Shown here: positions 11,901 through 64,000 of the stretch, piece after piece | Layout of the letters: the number at the start of each line of letters is the position of its first letter | Numbering within the stretch: position 1 is the first letter of the stretch | NCBI RefSeq assembly: GCF_027580225.2 | Contig: NC_073340.2 | Location: 37,174,001 to 37,238,000 of the forward strand | DNA from: Misgurnus anguillicaudatus | Taxonomy: Eukaryota; Chordata; Actinopteri; Cypriniformes; Cobitidae | Length of the DNA stretch: 64,000 nucleotides | Direction: 5' to 3' | Notes under the pieces: generated by a model | Databases searched by the model: none | Seen by the model: only the letters and a program-made list of their open reading frames with translations | What the model was told of the DNA's origin: nothing | Translations under genes and position numbers: made by a program

Positions 11901-14900
11901 GTAACATATGAATATTTACCAGATGAGTTTTTTTCAGTAGTGTGTTGGCTTTGGTCATTTAATTTGATTTATGATGTATTCTCCATCTTATTTCCCATAG
12001 GGTTGCAGCGTGCGGCGGTGGCAGCGTTGGGAAAAGATCTTGCACACCTGCAGAGCATCACTCACTTTACCATTCCTGAATGGAGCGGTGCTGTCAGGAG
12101 ATCCTGTGTTCAGAAGTTTAACAGTGAGCGTGCACATTCACATTTCATCTGTCGAAAAATAACTAATTCACTTCAGTCACCCAAACATTATAGATATCAT
12201 TAAATATGATCTCATAATAAAACATGTCTTCTGATGCATAAAAAAATAACTTTCACATTTGCCAATTTTACGTAATTCTTTCATGTTGTGATAAGTTAAA
12301 AAAATCTTAACAAAGTGAACTTAATTTAATCTAGTTCATTCAACAAAAAGTGTGTCTTGTCAGCTTTACTTAAAAATGAATTGTTCAGCCAACATAACAT
12401 TGTTGCATAAAAGTAACAGATTAATAAAACCAATACAGACTTGCATCTCATTGGCTAAGGATTTTGCAGTGTATTATGGGTATTTGTTGTTCGGCACCCT
12501 CTTGCAGAAGTGTAGCACCATTAGATAGGTACGTGAGAAATAAATATGAATCAATTAATTTGTTCTAATATATTTTAGAACAAAACAAACAAACAAACCA
12601 TTTGGAATGTTACATTGCATTTCAAATCTGTTTGTGATATGTTTAGTTAACTGTAATAAAAAAAGAAGTGGACTTAAATTTGAATTAAAAGGGTTGGCGT
12701 TTATAAAATCGCATTATTCAAATTTTGTGTCATCATTAATAAAATTTTACATGTACAACTCAATTTTTATTTATTGTCTCTACTAAGGTTTGTTAAGTTT
12801 ACTATCTTTTGTAAAAATGAACTAAATTATTGTTTGTTGAGATTACTTAAACAAATTGTGTGGAACCTGTTGACATAATATTTTTAATTAAACCCATCAT
12901 TTCATTTTTTTGACTGTATATTGTTTTAGCATGTTTACATTTTTTGTAACATGTTTTGCTTATAAAATCAAATGCATTTCCAATACAATGATGTTTACAT
13001 ATTTTAAGTGTGGTATGTCAATATATAAAGTTTACTTTTATTTTGTAAATTGCACGATACAGAGGACGTTCAATAAAAGTGTACTTGAAAAAGTTGGATA
13101 GTGAGAAGTTACATATCAAACATTTTAAAAGAGGATTATTCATTGAGTAAATGTATATTGAGACAGACGCTGTGGAGGCCCAGAAGATCGCAGTGGGACA
13201 CGAGGACGCTTTCTACTTTAGACAAGGTGAAGAGGCTCTGAATGAAGCTCTTGACATCGTGGAGTCTAAAGAAGGATGGAAACTCGAGCTGGCAGAGGTT
13301 ATTGTCATTACATTTAAAGTGATCCGGTCTACAGCTAGCCAGACACATTTACTAAATGACGCACGTTTTATTTCTGCAGAAGAATGGAGATGTGATCTAT
13401 AGTAAAGTACTCAAGGGGAACCGGAAAGTTTTTCGACTGGAGGCCGAACTGGACGCGTCCCCGGATGAACTCTACGAGATTCTCTTCTTGAGAGTGGAGG
13501 AGATGCACCGCTGGAACCCAACCATCCGCTCCATCAAAGTAAGACCTGAAAATCCCTCCATCCGGGATTAAAGACCGACGTGAGCTGATGTAATGAATTC
13601 ACAGTGTAACCTTCTCTGGGTTTCACACATGAACAAAGACTAAGAAGGTATAGAAAGTTAAAATTCACAAACGTCCATTTCTTCAATCTGAAGTGTTTGC
13701 TCTTCAGGTTCTCAGTGTGAATCTGTGGATTTTCCTTCTGAGTCTGAGAGCTCACCATAAAACAGACTATGAGAAGAGATGCTTAAGCTTTCTGCTACCG
13801 ATAATCATGGGCTCAAATACAGACACGTACAGAATAAATTGTTTACCCAGAATGCACAGCATATACTGTGGTCAGGAAGATCTACAGATCTTTATTTAAA
13901 ACTATTCCAGTTTGAGATCAGGAGGCAGAGCTGCGAGATTCATGTGTTAATGAACATCTGTCATCTGACATTTCATCTCTTCCAGCAGGTTTGTTGAGGT
14001 TAGCTGTGATCTGTAATTAACAGAAGATGTTTTAATATGGCAGGTTTTGAAGCAGGTGGGGAAGAACACCATGGTTACTCACGAGGTGTCGGCAGAGACG
14101 GCGGGAAACCTCATTGGCCAGCGGGACTTCCTGAGCGTCAGACATTCGTCCAGGAGCGAGTCACGTGTTTACTTGGGTGGAGCTGCGACACGATTCGAGT
14201 CTCTTCCTCCCCAGCAGGGGTTCGTCAGGTTAATCACTGATTCTTCTTCTAATGAGGATCTCATTGTAAGTGTTTCATGATGTTCCTCTCGATAAAAATT
14301 CTTGTCATGTTTGTTTGTTTGTAGGGCTGAAGATGGACCCACCTGTATAATCCTGCACAAGCTCCATCATCAACCGGGGAAGAGTCGCTTCATCTGGCTG
14401 CTCAACATGGATGTCAAGGTATTAAAAGAGAGAGACCCTAAAAATATGGACTAATACAGACTGTAAACAATATGGATGTAGTGTCTGTGATGTTAATCGT
14501 GGGTTTGTGAAGAGGTTTTTTGATGCCAATCGTTGGCAGGGCTTGCCGTCGCCATTTTAGCATCGCGTCACCGCGCATCACTCGCGGATTACCAAAAATG
14601 GGTAAAGAGGCGGGATGTGGGTGGTTGCTCACTCAAGTGACCACGCCCTTAATTATGCAGAACTTTAAGGCTTAATATCATTTAAACAGATGATTTTAAA
14701 AAATTCACTCCCTTTTGGAGCCTCTAGCAGCCAGTTAATGAATTGCAGTTTAAATCACTGCTGTATTGGCTTCAACAGAGAGATCAGAAGGTTGCCTCTC
14801 GACCAGTGTTGGGTTGGTTAATATGTGCTATTACGTATTAATAAACAGCCAGCATCTCATTAATATTAATGCTAATAATCAAACAGTTTATGTGAGAATT

Positions 14901-15809
14901 GTAAACTAAAACCATGTTAAATCCACTATATTATACATAATTGTTTTACATTCCAAACAAAGTATTTAGTTACATCAGAAGTAACTGTAATTAGATTACA
15001 ATAAAAATAAGAGTAATCTCTTACTTTACTTTTTCAAGGGAAAAGTAATTAAATTACAGTAACTAATTACTTAGTAAATAGTTACACCCAACACTGCTCT
15101 CGACTAATAAGGACAGATAAATATAAACCTAATATTGTCTTTATTAATTAAAATGAATACACTGGATTGTTTCAGTGAAAAAAAAATATTTGGCCAAAAA
15201 TATGTTTTAAATGTATGCTTAATTTTGTAGAGAGTAAATATTAATTGAATATATTTTTAAAATATATTTAGTTTTAACCTTCATATATTAACATATATTT
15301 TAAAATGTATTTTAGGACAATAAGTACGGAAAAAATATAAAATATAATTTATACATTTTATACACAACTTTTAGAATAAAATGTATATTGTATAAGTATA
15401 TTTTTGCAGTGAAAATATATTTCACTTTAATCTTTTTACAGGTTTGTAACATACACAGTTTTTCTTCCAATGCGACGTGAATATAAATGCTTTAAAATAT
15501 ATTTATTTTTTATACGATTTTTCAAAATATACAAAAATTGCCAAAAAATTATATTGCTGAAAAATACATTTTTATAAACATATTTCAAAATATACTTCAA
15601 TACATATTTTTGGCCATTTTTTTTTTTTTAAATGACATAAAATTTTTCCATATGGATTGAGTAGTGTATACACATAACATCTCAGCTCTCATATTGTCAT
15701 TTTTTTGAGACAGGGTTGGCTGCCAAAGTCACTGGTGAACAAAGCTCTGCCACGAGCTCAGCTGGACTTCACCAAACATCTGCGGCACCGCCTGAATGCG
15801 CAGACGTGA
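11837..15809 (+). CDS. star2: Steroidogenic acute regulatory protein, divergent paralogue (star2-like), complete
   Basis: Seven exons (11837-11900, 12001-12123, 13167-13297, 13380-13538, 14044-14228, 14325-14418, 15714-15809) give 283 residues, the family's usual length and exon count. The N-terminus MLPAVVKLCCGISYPHVRSM is the StAR mitochondrial leader type. The START domain follows (about residues 70-280) with MVTHEVSAE, QRDFLSVR, GFVRAEDGPTC and GWLPKSLVNKAL. StAR moves cholesterol to the inner mitochondrial membrane, the rate-limiting step of steroid synthesis. An in-frame ATG at 11702 lies upstream of the TATA box, so 11837 is the chosen start. The region between leader and START domain is divergent, and the usual RRGS phosphorylation motif reads RSES. 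I take it for the second teleost StAR; a fast-evolving star1 is the alternative. Convergent with adamts14. Confidence 0.85.
12001..12123 (+). CDS. star2: StAR gene exon 2
   Basis: Acceptor TTCCCATAG|GG and donor AACA|GTGAGC. It continues the basic N-terminal region (LQRAAVAALGKDL) and an unconserved segment ending RRSCVQKFN. Confidence 0.85.
13167..13297 (+). CDS. star2: StAR gene exon 3
   Basis: The only acceptor that keeps frame from exon 2 is GAGACAG|ACGCTG, behind a poor polypyrimidine tract. The donor GAG|GTTATT is weak but is the only one compatible with exon 4. It encodes YFRQGEEALNEALDIVESKE, matching the first START helix. Confidence 0.75.
13380..13538 (+). CDS. star2: StAR gene exon 4
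   Basis: Acceptor TTTATTTCTGCAG and donor AAA|GTAAGA, phase 0 on both sides, 53 codons. It contains KVFRLEAELDASPDELYE and WNPTIRSIK, equivalent to conserved StAR segments. Confidence 0.88.
14044..14228 (+). CDS. star2: StAR gene exon 5
   Basis: The exon starts after GGCAG and ends GTCAG|GTTAAT in phase 2. It is the most conserved part (TMVTHEVSAE, LIGQRDFLSVR). It carries the degenerate phosphorylation region HSSRSESRVYLGG. Confidence 0.9.
14325..14418 (+). CDS. star2: StAR gene exon 6
   Basis: Acceptor TTTGTTTGTTTGTAG and donor AAG|GTATTA. It encodes AEDGPTCIILHKLHHQPGKS, then RFIWLLNMDVK, the START beta strands before the C-terminal helix. Confidence 0.9.
14804..15096. mobile_element. 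hAT-type MITE in StAR intron 6
   Basis: The ends CAGTGTTGGGT and ACCCAACACTG are inverted repeats. The 8 bases CTCTCGAC occur immediately outside both ends (14796-14803 and 15097-15104), a perfect 8-bp target duplication typical of hAT transposition. There is no coding capacity. Confidence 0.9.
15188..15612. repeat. AT-rich interspersed repeat, copy 1
   Basis: The TTTGGCCAAAAATAT-type end and a GTTTTTCTTCCAATGCGACG segment followed by AATATAAATGCTTTAAAATA recur at 30779-31166 and 44726-44945. The three copies differ enough to be old insertions of one family. Exact ends are uncertain. Confidence 0.6.
15714..15809 (+). CDS. star2: StAR gene exon 7 (C-terminal helix)
   Basis: Acceptor TTTTTTTGAGACAG, phase 0. 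It encodes GWLPKSLVNKALPRAQLDF and the amphipathic end of the START C-terminal helix, with TGA at 15807-15809. Confidence 0.9.
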   Translation, partial: GWLPKSLVNKALPRAQLDFTKHLRHRLNAQT

Positions 15810-15963
15810 GCGGTCCAATCCCCGGTTGACGCTTCTGTGATGATGAGGATGATGCAAGCAGATCTTCATCAGATTGAAATAGGAACACAGCCATGCAACA
15901 TACACCTCAAAATAACTCCGTCAGAGTTTGATTATCAACTCATATCAAGTTACATCAGTAACC

Positions 15964-15969
15964 AATAAA
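15964..15969 (+). terminator. Poly(A) signal of the StAR gene
   Basis: AATAAA lies 155 bases beyond the StAR stop codon and is the first canonical signal on this strand. Confidence 0.55.
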
Positions 15970-18025
15970 GAAAATATTTGATTATTTCAAATGACAATAC
16001 ATTTTTATCATGTTTTATTAAATTATTTTTGCAACCCATGATGTAAGATTAAATGATATAAGTTAAAATATCCAGCAGAAGTGATGTTGTCCTTTTAGTA
16101 ACACTTATTATCACTTACTGACATTAATGTCAATGCTAATGTGCAACTCATTCCCAGTATATCATTAATGTAAACATTTTTCAGGGATAATATTAAATTT
16201 TATTGAAAGACTTGATTTAAAAAAAAACATGCACTGAAAAATCTTTAATACACTAAGACCCAAAATATGTTGAAAAATATGATTTTTTAAAAATCTTTTT
16301 GGAATAAACACTAAGAAGATTTGTAGACGTAATGTGTGTGCAGATGAGTAGAGGAGATTGTGTCGGTTGAAAGAAATAATTAAGTGACAGACACAGCGTG
16401 TGTTCTCTAAACTTCATTTTATACTTAAAAAGGGCAAATGACAAATCTGACAGGCGATGTGTGTCATAAAACTCACAGACATACAGTACTAGAAGCACAT
16501 GAGTGATGCTTTTACCTGAAATAATCTGCAGATGACCTTAAAAGATGAACAGAAGCGCTCTTCATATATATAATCTAATGAAAAATTAAAAACACAGATC
16601 AAATTCACGAAATAATGATGCGGTGTTGAACTTCAAACCAATGCTGTGTGATCTTGAGGATCAGTCATTTAAGCAAAACTGAAGAAAACATTTTGTTGGA
16701 AACATTTTAGTTTAAACGTATAAACGTGGAGACTTGACAAAATTAAATGACTAAAATTTGTCTTTAAATTATTTTCATTCAACACGACATATGAGGCTAA
16801 AAATGATGAAGAAGAGTAAATAAAGCTCTGAAAATGTAAGGACGTACAGTATAAGAAATGTGTTTTGTTAAAATGACAAATATCAGACTCGTGATGGCCT
16901 ATCTGAGGATGGGAGATGGAAAGCGGATTGAAAAAATACGGCAAATTCTCAGATTCTTTGGTGTATATTTTCCTATATTTAATTTTCCTACAAATTAAAA
17001 ATGTAATAAATATTAACACTTAAAGCTCTCATTCATGTATATACAAGTACTATACAATACAGAAATTAGATAAAACCACAGAGAGGACGAGCAGGGCCTA
17101 ATCCTGACCTCTGCCCCCCCGCTCAAACCTGTATTATATTTACATTATATACATCACCTGAAAAACACAGCCATTAAAAATATCAAACCTTTTTCTTTTT
17201 AAAGCATACACGAGCAAAACTAAAAAACAAACTGCAGGACATGCATTACAGGTGCTTGTCATTTCACAGGTGAACAGATGCGTCACATTGGTTTCATTCA
17301 TTTGAGAGTCATCGGTTAAAATCAAGTAAACTTCATTAACACCACGGTGACATGAAGCCTGTAGTTCAGACGGAGAAATCATTACCCATATTATTCCTGA
17401 TGGATGTTAATCTTGTCACAACATGACAATCATAATAATAATAATACATAACCACCTGATAATCAATGAGAAAATGATCCTGATGTAAGAGAAACATGAT
17501 GGTTGCACCTGTCATAGACTCAAAGACAGCAGATTCTAGAAACACAAAACTGCGCTCGCAACAAAATCAATGTTACAGATGCAGTCATTGCATTTCGACA
17601 CGGTTTATAACCCAAACATTTTAAATAACAGCACCTTTAAATGTTTGCTTTCATTTCATTGACCACCATATAAATGTAAGCTGAGGTAACCAATCACAGC
17701 TCGGAGAGGTGATGTCATCAGCATGCAAATAACCTTCACGCTGAGAAATCTATTCTTCTTATCTAGGATTTTCACTTGTCTTCAAGTAAAAAAACTCTTT
17801 ATATGTCCTTGAAACAAGATACATTTACTTGAGATGAACAAATAAAGACTATTCAATTACTGAACAACCCTTCTTTTCAAACATAAACTTATATATTGAA
17901 TATTTTGTTGAAAAAAGTCTACAATTGTCCTTCAAGTAAGTGTATCTTGTTTTATAAATGTTTTTATCAAGACAACAAACACTGTGAATGTGTATTACTG
18001 TGCTACTGGACAGCCGGGATCGTGA
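15970..18025. other. Space between convergent StAR and adamts14 coding ends
   Basis: Just over 2 kb without coding exons. It should hold the adamts14 3' untranslated region, read on the - strand. Candidate - strand AATAAA signals are at 16198-16203 and 16014-16019, which would give a 3' UTR of about 1.8-2.0 kb; neither is proven. Confidence 0.5.
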
Positions 18026-59396
<41,371 letters not shown>

Positions 59397-59404
59397 CTGA
59401 AAAC

Positions 59405-60420
59405 ACAAACACATCCATCAGACACAAGCTGGGAAGAGCGATTCACTTATGGATACCAAAGCTACTGTACATCTCCAGTGCTGGGTGTGTAACTAAACTA
59501 AATTTTTTTGTCAAATATGTCAGTTTGTGTCTCAGATTTGTCAACATATCATCCATCAATCTGTGATTCTAACTCACGTTTACATTAGCTACTGATCAAA
59601 TGATATGAAACATAAACGCAAGCAGAAATTTCACTGCATAGATAAGAGTGACCTGAATCTCCAGTTCAGTTGCTGTGCTTATTGAAGAAACAGAAAGGCA
59701 GATAATAGATAGCGCTGAAACATCTGCTGTAACCATTGACAGATATTTCATACTAACAGATATCAAGATTCACATTCACCATATTTATGAGAACAAACCC
59801 CAGGATGTTGTAAGGAATTTGGTCACTTCATAAGAGTGTTGGGTTGTTGCTTGGGTATTTTTGCTAATGCAATGTTTCACATAGCCACAAACAACCAGAA
59901 AACATCAGTTGACTCATGCACAAAAAATACTTTCTACTTAAAATATCATCAAGCGGTTATTTCAGTCTAAATGCTAAATAAACCAAGAAATAAGCTGACA
60001 GGAAAAGTGTAAATATTTTTCACATGCACACAGAGGTTTCCTGCACATTCGTGCCCCCTCAGGTTTTTTTTTTTTGAGCCAAATGGATTTTGCATGCAAC
60101 CTCCAAATCAAAGAAGCATCCATTAATCTGTTACTTGTCTTTTTATTTGTTTAATATGCACAATATTATCAGTTCTGTGCTGCATCCTTGTCCCTTTTCA
60201 GAGATTTTTACCGTTTTGATCATGTTTTGTTTGTGTTACATGTTACTTTATCAGGCGGCAGGCACTGCAGACGCAACAGCGCAGTCGCAGACGTCATCAG
60301 CATCTGAGCGCTGTCGCAGACTCCTTTTTGCATTTTGCTATCTGAAGAATTAAAATGTGCCCACAACATTTCCAAACCCCAGTACGGTAATATTCAGTTA
60401 ACCTCCGCTGTGTAGAAAAC
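59405..60420. other. Intron 5' of the adamts14 prodomain exon
   Basis: No exon for the early prodomain or signal peptide is recognisable here on the - strand, and no clear repeat ends were seen. Confidence 0.5.
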
Positions 60421-60427
60421 ATATTAA

Positions 60428-61222
60428 CTCATTCGCCGCCAGCCTTTTTTCAGAAGTTGCCCGCCAGCATTTTGCCTTCCAGGAAAATGTTCTTCTAAAA
60501 ATATATAAAAATACAAATATATCAATTGAAAGAACAGACCCAAGGCTCCAGACTAACTTTTTTCACTAGGAGCACAAACTGAAAATTTTAGGGGCGCAAC
60601 CAGAAAATTTAGGGGCACACACCCGAAAATCAACATGCTAACCAAATATCCACATTTCTACTAATTTCCACTGTATTATTAATAAATACTTTGATGATAG
60701 ATGCAGAAAGTACAATGTGCTGTTTCAAATTCAGTGTCACATCAGAAAAAAATGTCAAATTTACTGGTCGCACTTGTGCGACTGGATGTAAAATTCAGTG
60801 GCACATTCTCAAATTTTGGTGGCAAAATGCCACCATTTGGTGGCAGTCTGGAGCCCTGAGACCCTCTGCTTTCAAACAAACAAACAAACAAACAAAACGG
60901 GAAAAAACATTTCATCCTCTCTATATTTTTTTCTCTGCTTATAAACTCTTAAATATGGGTATTTTTCTTCAAAAATATTTTTTTAGCAAAGAGCTGAAAT
61001 AATTGAATTTTTATGAAGGAATTTTGTTAGAGAGCAGATTCAGAACCATTATTAAAAACATACACGGAGCGTAAAATTAATAAAAAAATTTGCTTCAGTT
61101 TTTTATAAAGCCGTATAAATTGCGGTTTTACACATTACCATAAAAACTTATCAGGAACACTTTTTTTCATGCAAATGTGTTCTCTTAATTGACGAGATAA
61201 CTTGTCAATGGTGAGGAAAGAG
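60428..61222. mobile_element. TTAACTC-type element carrying a nested MITE
   Basis: The left end CTCATTCGCCGCCAGCC and the right end GGTGAGGAAAGAG are imperfect inverted repeats with TTAA outside both (60424-60427, 61223-61226). A second element at 60543-60857 interrupts it. Confidence 0.7.
60543..60857. mobile_element. Nested MITE with AGGCTCCAGACT ends
   Basis: Left AGGCTCCAGACTAAC, right AGTCTGGAGCCCT. The flanks both contain GACCC, a possible short target duplication. The interior has repeated GGGGC(A/G)CA motifs. Confidence 0.7.
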
Positions 61223-61837
61223 TTAACATAAACATATTTTGTGAAATCATTATCGAACATTAAAAATAATCGTGTGACTATTGCTTATGTCATTTTCATT
61301 GTTTAAATACTATATGAATTTAAAGTTACATGAATTTTATAGGATAATGCAGTTGTTGTGCAAATGCATTAATGGCACAATTAAACAAGCCATTAAATAG
61401 AACATAAATAAACAAAAAATGCCATTTCAGATGTAAATATGATGCCAATTTGTGATTATTCTGATTGAAGTAATTCATATGAAAGTTAGTCAACACAATT
61501 GGAATGCCATTGAAAAGACTGTGAATATTTCATTTAATTTCTGTGTATAAACAAATTTCTGTGCCCTTAAAAAAATGATGCATACACATAGTACCCTAAC
61601 CAAATATAAAGTGATTGAGAGATCTAGACTGTCAATGTTGTGATCTTTGGTTCGAACTCCTCAGCAAGAGTTGAGATTGGAGTATTTGTGCAGACGTCTG
61701 CCCAATGAATTCAATCCAACATCTGTGCTCAGGCAATATTTCCTTTACCAAAGGGTCAAATTCATCTTTTACAGAGGGATGCAGACCTTTTACCTGAACA
61801 AAAGCAAAGGAAAACACTTTCATCTGTGCTACAAAGA

Positions 61838-61920
61838 CTCTACAGTGCCCTCCATAAGAATTGGGACAATAATGACAAAATGGCTTTGTTTGCTGTGGAG
61901 ACAAGACATTTGTAAGAAGA
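61838..61920. repeat. Possible Tc1-like transposon end fragment
   Basis: TACAGTGCCCTCCATAAGAA followed by TTGGGACAATAATGACAAAA resembles a fish Tc1-family terminal repeat. No matching second end was found, so the extent is unknown. Confidence 0.4.
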
Positions 61921-62523
61921 ATAAGAAAAGCAAAAGTACAGAATGTTACATTTTATGATCACATTTCATCACATACATGCATTACCAACAAAGAACAACA
62001 ACCTTTCATCCTGACAGACGTGTGTTAAACTCAGACTGCAGAAACAATAGATCAAACTGATACTACTTTATTGTCTCAATACTCATGGAGGTCAATGGAG
62101 GTCATAATGGAGGCCAGGAGACTCAAAGCCATCAATATTTTGTATTATTGTAATCTTTTGCAGAGGTTATAGTTGCTGTTTCAGAGTCAGGATAGAGTCT
62201 ATTTCCCATCAGCACATTCAGCTTTGAGAATAATGCACAGATTTCAGGTGTATTCAAGTTAAAGGGTATGTTGGAGAGAATAATGGCATAAAATACAGTA
62301 TCCCATATCTCACAAAATATTTCATACAGTCACAGATTAAAACTTTTAACCCTTGCTTTTGATGTTTGTGTTGAAAAATTCTCAGAAGACCACGGTAATA
62401 TACCATAGTTTTGCATGGGTAAGCACCTTTTACATTTTCCATTTTCATAAGACCGTGTAAAAATCAAGTTAACACATGCAGTGTCTGACGAGAAAAAAAA
62501 CATGGGTTCAAGTTCAGCCTGTG

Positions 62524-62920
62524 GTGTCAAAAAATGACTTTTGTCTTGTTTTCAGTACAAATGTCTAAAAATTCTTAAATCAAGATGTATTTTCTTAATG
62601 GGCAAAATGACCCAAGACAAGTCTACATTTAAGCATATTTGTGCTTAAAACAAGCAAAAATATCTGCCAATGTGGTAAGATTATTTTTTTACATTTTTCT
62701 TAAATTAAGTGTTTAAGAAGAAAGTAAACTTATTTCAAGATTTTGTTCCTTATTGCTTGTTTTAAGAACAAATTTATTTAAATTTTTTTGTCTAAAAACT
62801 AGACTTATTTTCTCTGGGATTTTTGCTCGTCAAGAAAATACATCTTGCTTTAAGACTTTTTCAATATTTGTACAGAAAACTATACGAAAATACTAAGTAA
62901 GAAAGTCATTTTTTGTAGTG
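62524..62920. mobile_element. CACTGCAAAA hairpin MITE copy
   Basis: Inner arms TTTTGTCTTGTTTTCAGTAC and AAGTAAGAAAGTCATTTTTT, with right end TTGTAGTG. The left end is degraded (GTCAAAAAATGAC). Confidence 0.7.
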
Positions 62921-62929
62921 CATAGCCAC

Positions 62930-63800
62930 CCACAGTTTCTACAGAGATGTGTGAATGACTTCTTCCTGAGAAAATAACTCAAAAAGGAAAAGTGACGGCT
63001 CTTAAAGAGCAAATATACATCAAATTTCACATATCAACTCAAGTGACTTTGAAGGTGGGTATTTATAATATAGCCAGAGCGTCAGTCTGCCCTCATACTG
63101 CTGTGAGCGTTTCACACGTCTGAGTTACAGAAAAAAAGAGCCAAAGGACAAGAAAAGATGTATTAAACATAGATTTCATATTGCATGCATTTTCTAAAAA
63201 AAGGAAATCTCATTGAGTAAGGTGGAAGTTTTAGTTTTTGGGTCGGATTCGCCCGCATCACTAACCAGAAACATCAACACAAACACTGTAAAAATAACTT
63301 GACAACAGACATTCATGAAAGAAACGTTTATGAGATCAAGACTGTAAAATCTTCTGCTTCTTTCAAAAACTTCTCAGCAAACATGAAGACAAAGAAAGGC
63401 AAAAATCCAGCAGTTGCTGTAAGAACCCAAAAATCTCTTTATTGTCCTGCCCGACAACAACATGTAATTTAAGGGAGATTGTTTGTCAACCTATAATTTG
63501 TAGTCAGAAACTGCAGGACTTCTGTTTGAAGTAAACAATCCTGAAGGCCAAATCAATGGACAGCAATGTTTTGTCATATAAAATGTTAAATTCATGTCAT
63601 TTTGTTTGAAGATCATATTTACCGTTTCTATTGAAGTGTGACTGCTGTAGAAGTTTGTCATCAATCACTATTATTAATATTCATTATAAAAGACAGATTT
63701 ACAGAATGAAGATCCTGTCAGAAGAGTTTCCCACTTTTGTTCTTTCTTTCTGTCTGAAGTTAGACATCACTCTTACTGTACTGTTACTGAGCTCTTTTTA
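62930..63800. other. Right-end sequence, nothing recognised
   Basis: AT-rich DNA, presumably adamts14 intron or upstream sequence. No exon or repeat boundary could be supported. Confidence 0.4.
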
Positions 63801-63808
63801 AATGGACC

Positions 63809-64000
63809 AATGAGCAACCACCCAGAATACCTTAGCAACACACTTATAAGACTTAGAACACCTTAGCAACACAAGGCTCAGAACAACATAGCAACACACT
63901 TACAAGACTCAGACGCCATAGCAACACAAGACTCAGAACACCATAACAACACACTTACAAGACTTAGAACACCTTAGCAACACAAGACTTAGAACACCAT
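63809..64000. repeat. AGCAACACA-type minisatellite, running off the window
   Basis: Alternating modules AGCAACACACTTACAAGACT and AGCAACACAAGACTCAGAAC with ACACCAT joints give a composite period of about 55 bases. The array continues past the right edge. Confidence 0.85.

Noticed and set aside
13356..13571. Single-frame reading of StAR exon 4 as a separate small gene
   Set aside because: It is one exon of the seven-exon StAR gene, with proper acceptor and donor.
61632..61904. 90-residue - strand frame as a possible early adamts14 prodomain exon
   Set aside because: It does not resemble the expected prodomain or signal peptide and overlaps a transposon-like end (TACAGTGCCCTCC).

Overview
The window comes from a vertebrate genome, most likely a teleost and probably cyprinid-like. 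It has small exons in long introns, long (CA)n/(GT)n and (TC)n microsatellites, fish-type tRNA- and 5S-derived SINEs, many palindromic MITEs and a Tc1-like transposon. The species cannot be fixed from sequence alone. All gene names below rest on conserved protein motifs recalled from vertebrate homologues; no database search was run.

Three protein-coding genes are present. (1) Positions 1-4791, + strand: the last four coding exons of tbata, ending at a stop codon with a poly(A) signal at 4896-4901. (2) Positions 11837-15809, + strand: a complete seven-exon START-domain gene encoding 283 residues. It is clearly a StAR but divergent, and is best read as the second teleost StAR paralogue (star2-like). 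A TATA box lies 54 bases upstream of its ATG, preceded by GATA and SF-1-like sites. (3) Positions 18026-59396, - strand: adamts14, a procollagen N-proteinase family metalloprotease. Twenty coding exons (1075 residues) are seen, from the middle of the prodomain to the stop codon. The exons with the signal peptide and early prodomain lie beyond the right edge. The StAR gene and adamts14 are convergent, about 2.2 kb apart between stop codons.

All splice junctions of the three models keep frame. The gene order tbata - StAR paralogue - adamts14 matches, as I recall it, the human ADAMTS14-TBATA neighbourhood on 10q22, with the StAR gene inserted between them. That makes it a candidate for an old locus lost from mammals.

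The rest is introns and intergenic DNA full of repeats: three TTAA-flanked foldback or inverted-repeat elements, two hAT-type MITEs with perfect 8-bp target duplications, a degenerate Tc1 element, a 5S rRNA-derived SINE inserted in a minisatellite, a 1.7-kb tandem duplication in an adamts14 intron, a 31-bp minisatellite, and a 1.96-kb terminal-inverted-repeat element with internal tandem repeats and a perfect 23-bp stem. No bacterial-type systems, CRISPR arrays or functional RNA genes were found.
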